The notes beneath the pieces are model-generated. The model was not told the DNA's origin, searched no databases, and saw nothing but the letters and a program-made list of their open reading frames with translations. Below, piece after piece: positions 18,955-32,150 of a DNA stretch of 64,000 nt (position 1 is its first letter; each line of letters starts with the position of its first letter). This DNA is from Hermatobates lingyangjiaoensis (Eukaryota > Arthropoda > Insecta > Hemiptera > Hermatobatidae): positions 301,501 to 365,500 of the forward strand of contig JAPFBL010000258.1 in NCBI GenBank assembly GCA_026182355.1, read 5' to 3'. The translations under genes were made by a program, and so were the position numbers.

Positions 18955-20180
18955 CGAAATGTAATCGGAGTTGAAGAGTTTTTAAATAATATAAATTTTA
19001 ATTGTAATAATGAGACGAAGTGCAGTGCTCTGATGTTTTACGAAATATAGTCGGAGTTGAAGTGTTTTTAAATAATTTAAATTTTAATTATAATAATGAG
19101 ACGAAGTGTATTGCTTTGCTGTTTTACGAAATGTAGTCGGAGTTGGAGAGTTTTCAAATAATTTAAATTTTAATTATAACAATGAGACGAAGTGCAGTGC
19201 TCTGATGTTTTACGAAATATAGTCGGAGTTGAAGAGTTTTTAAATAATTTAAATTTCAATTATAATAATGAGACGAAGTGTATTGCTTTGCTGTTTTACG
19301 AAATGTAGTCGGAGTTGGAGAGTTTTCAAATAATTTAAATTTTAATTATAACAATGAGACGAAGTGCAGTGCTCTGATGTTTTACGAAATATAGTCGGAG
19401 TTGAAGAGTTTTTAAATAATTTAAATTTCAATTATAATAATGAGACGAAGTGTATTGCTTTGCTGTTTTACGAAATGTAGTCGGAGTTGGAGAGTTTTCA
19501 AATAATTTAAATTTTAATTATAACAATGAGACGAAGTGCAGTGCTCTGATGTTTTACGAAATATAGTCGGAGTTGAAGAGTTTTTAAATAATTTAAATTT
19601 CAATTATAATAATGAGACGAAGTGTATTGCTTTGCTGTTTTACGAAATGTAGTCGGAGTTGGAGAGTTTTCAAATAATTTAAATTTTAATTATAACAATG
19701 AGACGAAGTGCAGTGCTCTGATGTTTTACGAAATATAGTCGGAGTTGAAGAGTTTTTAAATAATTTCAATTTTAATTATAATAATGAGACGAAGTGTATT
19801 GCTTTGATGTTTTACGAAATGTAGTCGGAGTTGAAGAGTTTTCAAATAATTTAAATTTTAATTATAATAATGAGACGAAGTGCAGTGCTCTGATGTTTTA
19901 CGAAATGTAGTCGGAGTTGAAGAGTTTTCAAATAATTTAAATTTTAATTATAATAATAAGACGAAGTGCAGTGCTCTGATGTTTTACGAAATGTAGTCGG
20001 AGTTGAAGAGTTTTCAAATAATTTAAATTTTAATTATAATAATGAGACGAAGTGTATTGCTTTGATGTTTTACGAAATGTAGTCGGAGTTGAAGAGTTTT
20101 TAAATAATTTAAATTTTAATTATAATAATGAGACGAAGTGTATTGCTTTGATGTTGTACGAAATGTAGTCGGAGTCAGTC
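18955..20180 (+). repeat. 86-bp satellite array with 172-bp higher-order period
   Basis: About 14 tandem units of 86 bp (e.g. ACGAAATATAGTCGG at 19040 and ACGAAATGTAGTCGG at 19126). Between about 19021 and 19740 units alternate between type 1 (GCAGTGCTCTGATG, AATATAG) and type 2 (GTATTGCTTTGCTG, AATGTAG), giving a 172-bp dimer repeated about four times. Outer units are more uniform. Confidence 0.95.
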
Positions 20181-21764
20181 TGTTAGTATTTAATATTTCT
20201 AATTTTGATTGTATTGTGGAGGTATAGACAATTCTTGAATTACGTTCATTCGGTTGAAGTTTTTCAAATTATACTTTCCAAAATTTAATAAAAAAAAAAC
20301 CAATAAAACAGATTAAAGTTTCAAAATTATAGAAGAAATTGTTTATGTGTGCGATTTGGCCTTAGCTTTAAGTACCACTGCCATACGTAACTATATTTAA
20401 ATTAAAATTATAAATATATGTATTATGTTTGAATTTAATTTTGGTACTTGAAATAACATTTCTGATCTTTATTTTAAAATTTTATGTTTATAATATATGA
20501 TTTAGGTGTGTTTTTTTAGGATACGGTAATTGAATTTATGGGTATATAGTATAGTGTGAACGGTATATGTTACTTGAACGTACAATAACAACTTACGTTC
20601 GGCCTTTCGGAACGTAACTAAAACGTATGTCGAGAAGTGTCAGTATAGTAGAGTATTCTGAAATCAGTTGAGTTGAGGGGGGTTAAGTAATTAAAAGCTA
20701 CCCAAAAAATCTATAATTTTATACCAAAATGAGTTTTTAAGGTCATTATTGTTTTTATGAGTGTTATAGTGTTTTTAAACGGATTTTCGACTCTAATATT
20801 TGCAAATTAGATAAATTTATTTTAAATTTTTCAAAAGTTGTTTTTTAATGGTTTTTTTTGGGGGGGGGGGGGGGGGGGGAATCGATCAACCCGGGCAGCA
20901 AAAATAGTTGCTAACTCCACTGTCTGAAATGCTGGGAAATGTTATCAGAGTTATTGCTTTATTAAAGATTTCTATTCTTAATTGTTGTTGCAAATAGCGA
21001 AGTACAATATTGTGAAATGGCAGAAAACGTGGTCGTAGATTCGAGTAGATTGGTTTGAAGTTCTAGGAAACACGAATCAGTCGTTGATGTAATACATGAC
21101 TCCAAAGTCGTGAATATTTGTACAAAAGTGCGTGGCGAGATAAGTATTGTCGCATCGTACCTCCAGAGTGATTTTGACTTGTCAGCATAAAAACATTGTT
21201 TCTTATGTCAAGAAAATGAACTTGCAAGGAATTTTACTCGTTTATGCTTTTTACATATAGTTATGATGAAAAATCTATGTTATTGGTTACCTGTTTTGTT
21301 TAATCAACTGTAGCTAAATTGGACAGCATCAACGTATTTTTACGATTAAAATAAACTTAAAACTAATGCACCTTATTCTATTAGAATTTTATTTTCATGT
21401 TTTTAGACCTTCATAATTTGATGAGATAGCAAAAATAGATAACAAAAATTTTTTTTTCCTGCAAATATGTAAATTGTAAATAAGAGTTATAAAGTTGGTC
21501 CAAATATCATGAGTAGATTAATTTTTGTGTTGAGAGCGATCAAATATCTACTTTAGTTCTCGCGATAAGTCAAATTTATTAGTCGTTTACTGAAAAGGAT
21601 ATTATTGCACCAATTATCAACAAAAATTGATTTTTCAATTATTTCATTCATTCTTAAATAACATTTTTACACATTGTATCAAATATACTATACTGATAGT
21701 CAGTGTTATATATACTGAGTCATTAACCTTCATATTTGCTTAACCTTCTCAATTTATTACGGGA
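20181..21764. other. No gene seen; G20 run
   Basis: AT-rich, unassigned. It has a run of twenty G at 20860-20879 and a short palindrome CGTTCGGCCTTTCGGAACG at 20598-20616. No supported ORF. Confidence 0.5.
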
Positions 21765-23465
21765 CTAGCAAACGTCTTCCGTCTTTGACTGAATCAAAAA
21801 TTATATTATACTTGGTATTCCAAAATACCAACAGATAGTATAGAATAGTAGAAAATATCATTATTAGTACAGTGTTAAGCAAATGTCTCTGTATACACTA
21901 CATTAGCTGTCTGTCCTTCAGTTTCATGGCAGAACAAACAGTTGGAACCTCTGACTATTGAGCAAGTAAACTACAGTTGACCATATGAGAAAAATTTGGT
22001 TTCGCTAACTTGAATTCCTGCATTAGATGAAGTTTCCCCTTGCGACTTAGTTAACGTCAATGCGAAATAGACTCTGAAAGGACTTTGCAATCGTTTCAAC
22101 GGAAACAGATAGTGGCTCGGAATCAATGGTGGTATGCGTGGTATACACACAGACTCCCCAATACCACATCCAGTAATTATGTCCGCCTCTATGGCATATC
22201 TGTGTAGAGCACGAACTCAGAGTCGTTTCGCGTTGCTCAGTTTTGGGGCACTCATGTTTCGTAACATGAAATTTGTTACTGCTACTGAATTGGAGCATGA
22301 TTGGTGCTCCTGCTTTAAGTTTTTACTCATGAGCAGGTAGTCCAGGAGAAAGAAATTCAGTTACATGGTCAACTGTAGTTTACTTGCTTAAGAGTCAGAG
22401 ATTCCAACTCTTTGTTCTTCCATGAACCTGAAGGACAGACAGCTAATTTGGTGTATACAAAGGCATTTGCTTATGACAGTACTAATAATGATCTTTTCTA
22501 CTATTCTATAATATCAGTTGGATATCTGTGTAGAGCACGAACTGACAGTCCCCGTTGCACACAGATCACAGAGCCCGTTGCACAGTTTTGGGGCACTCAT
22601 GTTTCGTAACATGAAATTTGTTACTGCTACTAAATTGCAACATGATTGGTGCTCCTACTTGAAGTTTTTACTCATGAGCAGGCAGTCCAGGAGAAATAAA
22701 TTAAGAGTTAAGAAATTCAATTAGATAATGAACTGCTTCCTCATCACTAATCACACTCTTTACTGACTTGCAAGTTCTTTCCTCGGTATGATATAGCGTA
22801 AGAACTTGTTTGTTGATTTTGCCTGCCTGTTCGTATTAAGAGTTGAGAATTGCTCGTTCACGAAACTATTTATTCTTAATAGATAGTACATCCTCAACTC
22901 TGGGACACCTTTTAATGATGTCAAATAGGCAATATATTCATATGCTCAAATGAAATTAAAATCTACTAACAATACCTACTTGCTAAACCTGTGTATTTTC
23001 AAAATAAACATGTCGGTGAAGTTAGCAAAATACAGCTGATAGGTCCATAACTTCGCTTCTACACTGAATTATCAATCTATTTAGAGCCTATATTTTAAGT
23101 TAGGCATACACAAATCTAGTTAGGCATACTAATCAGACGATTAAAATGTTCCGTCAGCGTCTGTTTCACAATGACGGTAACTAAGTCTGAAGAGGAAACT
23201 CTATCTACCGCAGGAATTCAAGTTAACGAGACCAAGTTTTACTTACATGGTCAACTGTAGTTTACTTGCTTAAGAGTCAGAGATTCCAACTGTTTGTTCT
23301 TCCATGAACCTGAAGGACAGACAGCTAATTTGGTGTATACAGAGGCATTTGCTTATCACTGTACTAATAATGATATTTTCTACTATTCTATAATTTTTAA
23401 TGATATTTTGGAATACCATGTGCAATCAAATTTTTGATTCCGTCACAGATGGGTACGTTTGCTAG
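21765..23465. mobile_element. Rearranged Helitron A pair with inverted 3' ends
   Basis: The left edge CTAGCAAACGTCTTCC (CTAG preceded by A) and the right edge GGGTACGTTTGCTAG followed by T are two Helitron A 3' ends facing outward. The interior holds Helitron A blocks in both orientations: GTCTGTCCTTCAG at 21910 on one strand, CCTGAAGGACAGACAGC at 22428 and 23310 on the other, and two copies of TTACTCATGAG. It looks like an older, scrambled version of the nested structures at 28.7 and 32.2 kb. Short open frames in it repeat between copies but have no recognised product. Confidence 0.6.
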
Positions 23466-23747
23466 TAAAAAGTAAATTACTTAAAAATGAAAAATAAATT
23501 GATTTCTGCTATCGTGAGATGGGTCTTCAAATTGCCTTGATTCGTATTTTCATACCAAATTGTTCAAATTAAACAGGATATCCATGTTTATTGTAACCAA
23601 CGGTTTTCAAACTTTTTGTGGTTTTAACCTTCAGGTTTTTTATTTATTTATTTTTTTTTTGACTCAAAACTTCCTTTTACTTTCAGAGTTAAACCTTCAG
23701 AGTGGTAAGGTCATTGAACACATTATGGCATCCGTTTCCTTTTTATA
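23466..23747. other. No gene seen
   Basis: Unassigned; contains ACGGTTTTCAAACTTTTTGTGG, weakly reminiscent of an hAT end, and T-runs. Confidence 0.4.
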
Positions 23748-24544
23748 TCCTAAATATTAATACCCTAGTAACCGCGTGTGTCACGCTTTGTCATAATATT
23801 GATAATAATTAGGCATATCTAATTGCTGTAATTAAACTACAGCTACAAGTCAAAGTCATCATAATTAGCCCTCATTATATTCTCTAATTAGCATTTAATA
23901 GAGCATTAGTTAATTAGTCTATTTCATGTACGTACTTTTACTTTTTATACCCAAAAATACCACATTATATAAAGATGATTTAAGTAATTTATTTTGAAAA
24001 TTACATTCATAAGAAAGAAAGCTATAATGCCTTTTTACAAATTCATGCTAAAGAAACTGAAATTTCGTTTCGGAACAATGAATCACCTGCCCTACTGGTC
24101 GGATTTGTTTGCATTTATTTACATTATGGCTTACATTGACTTGGAAATATTTTAAGTGAAATAAAATTGTTATTTAGAGGTTTATTAAAACAAATTTTAA
24201 ATGTTTTAATGAATTAAGATAATATATTAGAAGAATAAAATAATGTTAAATGTAAAAAAGTTAACCCCAATCAAACATATATTCTGATGCATTCCATGGT
24301 GCGATGCATGTTGGTTGTTGACGAGTTTATTACGTTTACTTATAGTACAGATGAGTGTAGGCCACTCTAGATTTTTTTATCTTCGTTTTTATTCCTGTTT
24401 GATTTGAATATATATTATATTATAAGGCAGGACAGTGTCTGTTGGGTTAGCTATTATGTTAATAATTAAATACCAAATGAAGCTTAACAGCTAAAGGTAA
24501 CACGAGATTCTCTGAGAGTTGGTGAAGTTTGTTGTGTCAGCTGG
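23748..24544 (+). mobile_element. Helitron B, copy 2
   Basis: A|TCCTAAATATTAATACCC at the 5' end and GTGTCAGCTGG|T at the 3' end (CTGG fits the Helitron CTRR rule). The hairpin region GGTGAAGTTTGTTG is decayed. The interior follows copy 1 closely, including the repeat X-like piece at 24336-24378. Confidence 0.7.
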
Positions 24545-24754
24545 TAGAATGTAAAAGGCATTTATTTGATTGGGGCGAATGAAAGTGAAATGAAGGCTGT
24601 TCAAGGTCAAACAGCTCGAGTGCCAGCGACAAATGACGCACTGTCGCCAGACATTAGTTACCGTGACACTGCACTTTCTCCTACCACCACACATTGTTTA
24701 CTTTTTTATAACAGCTTAAAACTTACTTCACTGATACGAGTAAATAAATGAATT

Positions 24755-25092
<338 letters not shown>

Positions 25093-25214
25093 ATATATAT
25101 ATATCAAGTACGTGAGTTAGTTTGTTTGTTTGTTCACTCATTTCCCGTGGAAATAAATACCTGAAATTAAATATATATTATTTATTACCTGAATAATGTT
25201 AAATAAAAGAAAAT

Positions 25215-25740
25215 TATCACTATTTTTCCAAAATTGTAGCCAGGGTAGCAAGTGTCTTGCGTGCTCACCGATGGCAGTAGTGCAAATGTATTATATATAA
25301 ATGTAACAAAAAAATCTTTTTTTTTAATTTAATATTTGCATAATATAAATACTGGTAATAAACTAAAGGCATGGAGCCAGGGTAGCCCACAGGCTTACTT
25401 GCTCGCCGATGACGGTAGCACAAATATATTAAAAGTAAATGTACAGAAAAAAATTTTTGAATTTAAAATTTGAATAATATAAACAATGGTAATAATGTAT
25501 GGATCCAGGGTAGCCAGTAGCATGCGTGCTCGCCGATGACAGTAGTGAAAATGTAGTATATATAAATATAACAAAACATTGTTGCATTTAAAATTTGAAT
25601 AATATAAACACTGGTAATAAAGTAAAGGCATAGAGATAGAGTAGCCCAGAGGCTTGCGTGCTCGCTGATGACAGTACTGCAAATGTATTATAAATAAATG
25701 TAACAAATGTATAATAAACTGCTGCATTAGAGGTTAAAAA
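25215..25740 (-). repeat. About 130-bp tandem repeat, four units
   Basis: Units begin at about 25238, 25375, 25503 and 25634 with CCAGGGTAGCCCA ... CTTGCGTGCTCGCCGATGAC ... AGTAGTGCAAATGTATTA. The head GGGTAGCCCA-TGGCTTGCGTGCTCGC resembles the SINE tRNA-like head. Further units lie at 32500-32880, 35240-35640 and 42560-42650, in or beside Helitron A. Confidence 0.8.
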
Positions 25741-26169
25741 TGAATAATTTTAGATACAAACTTGAACACACCTGTCAGACAAAATTCGAATGTTCTAAGG
25801 TAATATTATACCTGTAATAATAAGGTATTATTATGACCCATTCCTTTCATTAATTTTATTTTATGTTAGGTGAATAAATTGAATATTTCAATTTCCAAGT
25901 TTTGTTTGTTTTAAATATATTTCATTGTGTATATAAGTTGAATTGATGGTTTATTTAGTTATATGATATAATAAATGATTTTTATTTTGCTTAATATACT
26001 TACTGCATATATATATTGAATCATGTTAAGAATACTATATCAAAAGCTTGGGCCATGTAGGAATCTCTTTCCGTGCCTTAATAACAAGTAACAACAATTG
26101 AAATTATCCCTGTCAATCATGTTCAGTGAATTAATTTAAATACAGATAACACTAATGAAGTGTTAGTGG
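25741..26169. other. No gene seen; AT-rich
   Basis: AT-rich sequence with short TA runs; nothing recognised. Confidence 0.5.
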
Positions 26170-26476
26170 TGGTAGGCGACACTGTAGGGAACACGAATAG
26201 GCGGAACATTGGGCCCTTTGTAATGCCACACAATCAAGATTGATTCTACATTGGGAGTCCTAAATTAGGGCCTAACTCAAGTGTATTTCGAGTAGGGATC
26301 TTTAACGAGTACTTGGCATTATTCGGGCTAAGGGACCGACGACTGAACGTCCTCTCCGAGGGACGACGTGTCCAGAGATTTATTCACCTGCCACGTGAAT
26401 AAATCGAGGGCCAGGTGAGATTCGAACCCTAGACCCACCAGTTCAGAGGCGAGTACGTTTACTACTAAGCTAACTT
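26170..26476 (-). repeat. SINE copy with C16 at its head
   Basis: Full SINE body on the minus strand (AGGTGAATAAATC-type block near 26390, GTACTCGTTAAAGATCCC near 26300). The first bases of the head are replaced by a poly-C/G run at 26477-26492. Confidence 0.75.
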
Positions 26477-26539
26477 CCCCCCCCCCCCCCCCACCACCCA
26501 ACAACCTGTAATGACTTACCACTGCCAATTTCTAACTAC

Positions 26540-26880
26540 TTATACCAGGCACGGACAACCTTTTGTCAACTGGGGGCGCATTACATAATTTCCAAGTAAT
26601 CGAGGGCCGCATGTAATTTTTAAAGTATTTGGATACATACCATACAGCTTACATATATATAATGTATATAAGGTATTGTTTTCTTGACCACAATTACTGA
26701 TAAACACTTTTTCTTCTTCTAGGTATTTGGTCAGGGTTAATATTTGAAAAATCACCTTTTCACCAACCTTTCGTCTTCATATTAAGACATCCTCAGGGCT
26801 ATAAACTAACAAAAACAATGGACATTTGTCATATATTATAAATGTTTAATTGTAAAAATTCATGTATCTCTTAATTATTT
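26540..26880. repeat. hAT-like end and PLE-like terminal motif
   Basis: CCAGGCACGGACAACCTTTT with GGGGGCGCATTAC and GAGGGCCGCATG (26546-26615) resembles one terminus of hAT elements. On the minus strand at 26770-26800 CCTGAGGATGTCTTAATATG is followed by AAGACGAAAGGTTGGTG, a PLE-type terminal motif. No partner ends found. Confidence 0.4.
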
Positions 26881-26884
26881 CACT

Positions 26885-27985
26885 TTTTACTTTACTATAA
26901 GTAAAGTATAGTGATCGTGAAAAAATTCGATCTCGAGATTTTGATGGAATTATATGTTTTGAGGTCCCAGAAGTCGTTATATGACGTTTTTTCGATGATG
27001 TCTGTGTGTGGGTGGGTAGGTGAGTGTGTTAGCATTGCTTGTTACCACGCTACAGTCCAGAATCTTTGATGGATCAAGTTGATATTTTAAACAAAAATGG
27101 GCCTCATAAAGACGAAGATCCCTATTGTTTGGGAAGAATTATGCATGATGGGAAAGTCACTTTTTTTTCCAAAAACCGTTTTTTAGATAAAGATTTTTTC
27201 TTCTAAACTGCTAACTCTAGAGTTCTGAAATTGTGGCATTATCATTGAAGTTACAAATGAAATAAACGAAAAATATATTCAGAATTTTAAAGCAACCACA
27301 AATATTTTTTTTCAATAAAATGTAAATATTTTGACTTATAATTCAATTCCAAAGCTTATGAGAGAGATACAAGCCATACCGTTTGACTGATGAAAATGAA
27401 ACTATGACTAAAAATAGAATATTATGTGAAGGCTGAGTTGAGATATTTTTTTTAAAAATTGCGTTCTCCAAAGGGGCATTAGAGTTCGATTTTTGGATAA
27501 TTACTAATATATTTTTTCATCAATTTACTTTCATAGCAAGCTTATAACAGAGTACAGCAGGCAGGGAAAATATAACACTCGCTCAGAAATAATAGGTATA
27601 TATGATTTTTGACAAAGTGGAAGGAAAATAATTTTATTAAATACTAAGAAGCCATAAAATTCCCAGAATTCTATAAAAGACCAAAAATGTAAAAGATAAT
27701 TCAAAATTGAAATCTTTCGTTTGAAGATTAATAAATATTATTATCGTACATCCTTAATTATAAATCATCTTATAAGAACATTTTTTCTTCGATGTTTATG
27801 ATGTTTTTCAAAGAAAATAAGAGTATTTTCCTGTTTTAAATTTGAAAATTTCACTTAAATATTGAATGTAGAAGGATACACCCAATATGATACACTCAAC
27901 ACGTTTGATATTAAGTTTACTTATAGTAAATTTGAGTGTAGGTCACTCCAGATTTTTATTATTCTTATAATGAAAATTATTATTC
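26885..27985 (-). repeat. Dispersed repeat X
   Basis: Inverted copy of 37345-38998 with deletions. The left edge TTTACTATAAGTAAAGTATA and the right edge TTTACTTATAGTAAATTTGA share the core TTTACTATAAGTAA in inverted orientation, so it may be a TIR element. The interior includes GATCCCTATTGTTTGGGAAG and a (GGTGGGT)-like microsatellite. No transposase recognised. Confidence 0.55.
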
Positions 27986-28139
27986 ATTTCTCATGATTAG
28001 ATAATGATAATGAAACAGTTATGACAATGCAATCCCCAAAAGATTAGAATAAAAAAAAGAAGAAATTGTGATTTTCTTCCAAAAGTTTCGTTTAGTTTTT
28101 GTTAATAAGCAAAAAGCAAAGGAATTTCGAATAGTCAGA

Positions 28140-28720
28140 TAGAATTGTAGGGTTGCGCAGAACTCAGGAGTTCCTTAACGGACTGTCTGGGGTTCCGTTT
28201 TGTAAAACATTTAGTAAAAACATTTTTCTAAAAATTTTTTTTGTGGGTATGGATTTATTCTATATTTCTTGTGATTCATGAAACCGAATAATGTTTATAT
28301 CTACATATACCCATAAGTAGAAGTGGTCTAAATTTGATTCATATTTAGGATGAATCACTAGTCAGTTTATGGAACTATCTGATTCCCAAATTTCCTACTA
28401 TTGCAAAAGTAGCATTTCACACATTGCTGCCATTTCCCACTACCTACTTATGTGAAACTAGATTTTCCCTTTAAACTGCCATAGAAACCAAATACCAAAG
28501 TAGACTTAATGCTGGGACTAACTTGAGAATCAAACTCTCAACTATAAAGCCAAAAATAATTACTAAAACAAACTCTGTGTTAAAATTCCTAGTAATTCTG
28601 TTTTATGTGTCATGCACTTGCCGAAAATACGAAAACTCAAATCTTTTACTTTTGAATTTTTATTCGAAAAATACACATTGCAGTAATATTACTTTTTTAA
28701 TTGTTTTTTAAACATATATA
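28140..28720 (+). pseudogene. hAT transposase C-terminal relic (ZBED5-like type)
   Basis: From about 28349 one frame reads SLWNYLIPKFPTIAKVAFHT then LLPFPTTYLCETRFSL, one stop (TAA), then TAIETKYQSRLNAGTNLRIK and LSTIKPKII. Order and spacing match the hAT dimerisation domain of ZBED5/SCAND3-type transposases: W-x-x-I-x-K-x-P, LLPFPTTYLCE-x-x-FS, KTK-x-RL, LRI-LS-x-x-P-I. The upstream DDE part is not present. A related relic at 59290-60000 shares flanking sequence, so both derive from one family. DNA-cutting activity is not possible from this fragment. Confidence 0.7.
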
Positions 28721-28723
28721 CTA

Positions 28724-31516
28724 CTAGGAAATGTACCCGTCTTTGACGGAATCAAAAATTCTATTATACTTGGTATTCCAAAATATCTATTATAGTATTA
28801 TACTAATACTATAATTAGAAATTATAGAATAGTAGAAAACACCATTATTAGTACAGTGTTAAACAAATGCCTCTGTATACACTACATTAGCTGTCTGTCC
28901 TTCAGGTTTATGGAAGAACAATCAGTTGAAACCTCTGACTATCGAGCAAGTAAACTACAGTTGACCATGTGAGAAAAACTTGGTTTCGCTAACTTGAATT
29001 CCTGCGTTAGATAAAGTCTCCCTTTGCGACTTAGTTAACGTCATTGCGAAATAGGCTCTGACGGGACTTTGCAATCATTTGAATGGAAACAGACAGTGGC
29101 TCAGAATCAATGGTATGCGTGGTATACACACAGACTCCCCAATACCACATCCAGTCATTATGTCCGCCTCTATGGCATATCTGTGTAGAGCACGAACTCA
29201 GAGTCGTGTCCCGTTGCACAGTTTTGGGTCACTCATGTTTCGTAACATGAAATTTGTTACTGCTATAAATTGCAGCATCATTGGTGCTCCTACTTTAAGT
29301 TTTTACTCATGAGCAGGCAGTCCAGGAGAAATAAATTCAGAGTCAAGAAATTCAATTAGATAATGAACTGCTTCTTCATCACTAATTCAATCTCTTTACT
29401 GACTTGTAAGTTCTTTCCTCGGCTTCATATAGCGTAAGAACTTGTTTGTTGATTTCTCATGCCTGTTCATATTAAGAGTTGAGAATTGCTCGTTTACAAA
29501 ACATTTATTCTCAATAGATAGTACATCCTTAACTCTGTGAAACACCATTTCAATTATGTCAAATCTTCTTTATAAATAAAATAATGATTTTGTCTGTACA
29601 TTGCTTAGAACTGACTCATTTCAAGTTTTCTTTACGTTTCATACATTGGAGAAACCAAATCCACCCTTAGAAAAATTTCTGTCGGTTTGTCGGTTTGTCG
29701 GTTTGTCGGTTTGTCGGTTTGTCGGTTTGTCGGTTTGTCGGTTTGTCGGTTTGTCGGTTTGTCCGCAAAACTTTGTCACAGGTAAACTCAGCTACCATAA
29801 GACATATAAAGCTGAAACTTTTACAGTAGATTTGTGTAGGTCTAACTTAAAATATAGGCTATGAATTGATTGGAAATTCAACGTAGAAGTGAAGTTATGG
29901 ACGTTTAACGCAAAATGTTTGTCACAAGTAAACTCAGCCACCATAAGACATAGCGAGCTGAAACATTGACACTGGATTTGTGTGTGCCTAACTTAAAATA
30001 TGGGCTCTAAATAGATTATTAATTCAGTACAGAAGCGAAGTTATGGGGCTTTTAGCTGTATTTTCCTAACTTCACAGACAAGTTTGTTTTGAAAATACAC
30101 AGGTGTGGCAAGTAGGTATTGTTAGTTGATTTTAATTTCAATTGAGCACATGAATATATTGCGTATTTGACATCATTGAAATGGTGTTTCACAGAGTTGA
30201 GGATGTACTATCTATTGAGAATAAATGTTTTGTAAACGAGCAATTCTCAGCCCTTAATATGAACAGGCATGAGAAATCAACAAACAAGTTCTTACGCTAT
30301 ATGAAGCCGAGGAAAGAACTTACAAGTCAGTAAAGAGATTGGATTAGTGATGAAGAAGCAGTTCATTATCTAATTGAATTTCTTGACTCTGAATTTATTT
30401 CTCCTGGACTGCCTGCTCATGAGTAAAAACTTAAAGTAGGAGCACCAATGATGCTGCAATTTATAGCAGTAACAAATTTCATGTTACGAAACATGAGTGA
30501 CCCAAAAACTGTGCAACGGGACACGACTCTGAGTTCGTGCTCTACACAGATATGCCATAGAGGCGGACATAATGACTGGATGTGGTATTGGGGAGTCTTC
30601 CGAACCACTGTCTGTTTCCATTCAAATGATTGCAAGGTCCCCTCAGAGTCTATTTCGCAATGACGTTAACTAAGTCGCAAAGGGAGACTTTATCTAACGC
30701 AGGAATTCAAGTTAGCGAAACCAAGTTTTTCTCACATGGTCAACTGTAGTTTACTTGCTCAATAGTCAGAGGTTTCAACTGATTGTTCTTCCATGAACCT
30801 GAAGGACAGACAGCTAATGTAGTGTATACAGAGGCATTTGTTTAACACTGTACTAATAATGGTGTTTTCTACTATTCTATAATTTCTAATTATAGTATTA
30901 GTATAATACTATAATTGATATGTTGGAATACCAAGTATAATAGAATTTTTGATTTCGTCAAAGACGGGTACATTTGCTAGTACGCAATATATTCATATGC
31001 TCAATTGAAATTAAAATCAACTAACAATACCTACTTGCCACACCTGTGTATTTTCAAAACAAACTTGTCTGTGAAGTTAGGAAAATACAGCTAAAAGCCC
31101 CATAACTTCGCTTCTGTACTGAATTAATAATCTATTTAGAGCCCATATTTTAAGTTAGGCACACACAAATCCAGTGTCAATGTTTCAGCTCGCTATGTCT
31201 TATGGTGGCTGAGTTTACTTGTGACAAACATTTTTGCGTTAAACGTCCATAACTTCACTTCTACGTTGAATTTCCAATCAATTCATAGCCTATATTTTAA
31301 GTTAGACCTACACAAATCTACTGTATAAGTTTCAGCTTTATATGTCTTATGGTAGCTGAGTTTACCTGTGACAAAGTTTTGCGGACAAACCGACAAACCG
31401 ACAGAAATTTTTCTAAGGGTGGATTCGGTTTCTCCAATGTATGAAACGTAAAGAAAACTTGAAATGAGTCAGTTCTAAGCAATGTACAGACAAAATCATT
31501 ATTTTATTTATAAAGA
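28724..31516 (-). mobile_element. Helitron A host copy (interrupted by a sister Helitron A)
   Basis: The minus-strand element has its 3' end CTAG (28724-28727, next base T on the minus strand) and its 5' end TCTTTATAAATAAAATAA at 31516, preceded by A. Excluding the nested copy at 29564-30980 it is about 1376 bp. Near the 5' end it has two copies of the octamer GTCGGTTT (about 31381-31401). It carries no Rep/helicase ORF. Short open frames common to all copies (one strand contains SCSTQICHRGGHNDW) have no recognised function. Confidence 0.75.
29564..30980 (+). mobile_element. Helitron A nested copy 1
   Basis: Starts A|TCTTCTTTATAAAT and ends TTTGCTAG|T. Removing it joins GTCAAA to TACGCAATATATTC and restores host Helitron A sequence exactly, without target duplication, as expected of Helitron insertion between A and T. 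The octamer GTCGGTTT repeats ten times at 29681-29760. The subterminal hairpin CGTC-AAA-GACG stands about 12 nt before CTAG. Length 1417 bp. Confidence 0.8.
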
Positions 31517-31564
31517 TACATTTGAAGGATGTTTTTTTTCTTCTTAGCATACTTGTGATGTGGG

Positions 31565-31880
31565 GTCCAGGGTAGCTCAGTGGTTAACGCACTCGCCTCT
31601 GAACTGGTAGGTCCGGGGGTTCGATCTCCACCTGTCCCTCGATTTATTCACGCAGGAGGTGAATAAGTCTGAGCACGTCGTCCCTCGGAGAGGACGTTAA
31701 GCCGTCAGTCCTGAGCCTGTACGATGTCAGATACACTTTAAACATCCCTATTCTAAATATACTTGAATTAGGGAGAATTCAGGACTCCCAATGTAAAATC
31801 AATCTTCATTGTGTGGTATCGCAAAGGGCTTAATGTTTGGCCTATATGTGTCCCTTGTGGGACAACTACTACAACCTAAA
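31565..31880 (+). repeat. SINE copy
   Basis: Box A GGTAGCTCAGTGG (31571-31583) and box B GGTTCGATCTC (31619-31629), a complete body, and GTGTCCCTTGTGGGAC before a shortened tail ACAACCTAAAG. Confidence 0.8.
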
Positions 31881-32150
31881 GGGTTGCCTACTACTACCAC
31901 CTGTGATGAATTTTGCGTTATTTCCTACAAAAATTATATCGTAAGTGGTAGATAACAAAATCGAACGAAAGTAGAATACTACTGAAGCACGAAATGTTCA
32001 CTGTAAAGATAATCTTTTGACCTAAGATCAAGTTGACCTTACTTAGAATCTTCCCATGATCGATCTAAATTAATAAGTAAAAATCATGAAAGCCATTTGG
32101 TGGGTACTATAGTAAATATAACAGGTATTAAGAGAATTTTATTTAACTAA
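31881..32150. other. No gene seen
   Basis: Unassigned sequence between the SINE and the second Helitron A complex. Confidence 0.5.

Noticed and set aside
18955..20180. A CRISPR-like array
   Set aside because: Units are contiguous with no unique spacers; it is an ordinary eukaryotic satellite.
22047..22340. Repeated 60-80 codon frames in Helitron A copies (e.g. SCSTQICHRGGHNDW on one strand, SMAYLCRARTQSR on the other)
   Set aside because: They occur on both strands of the same block and follow the element copies. No known domain is recognisable; conservation is explained by recent copying.
31565..31640. A tRNA gene
   Set aside because: Box A and box B are present, but the stem pairing is poor and the sequence continues into the SINE body; it is the SINE head.
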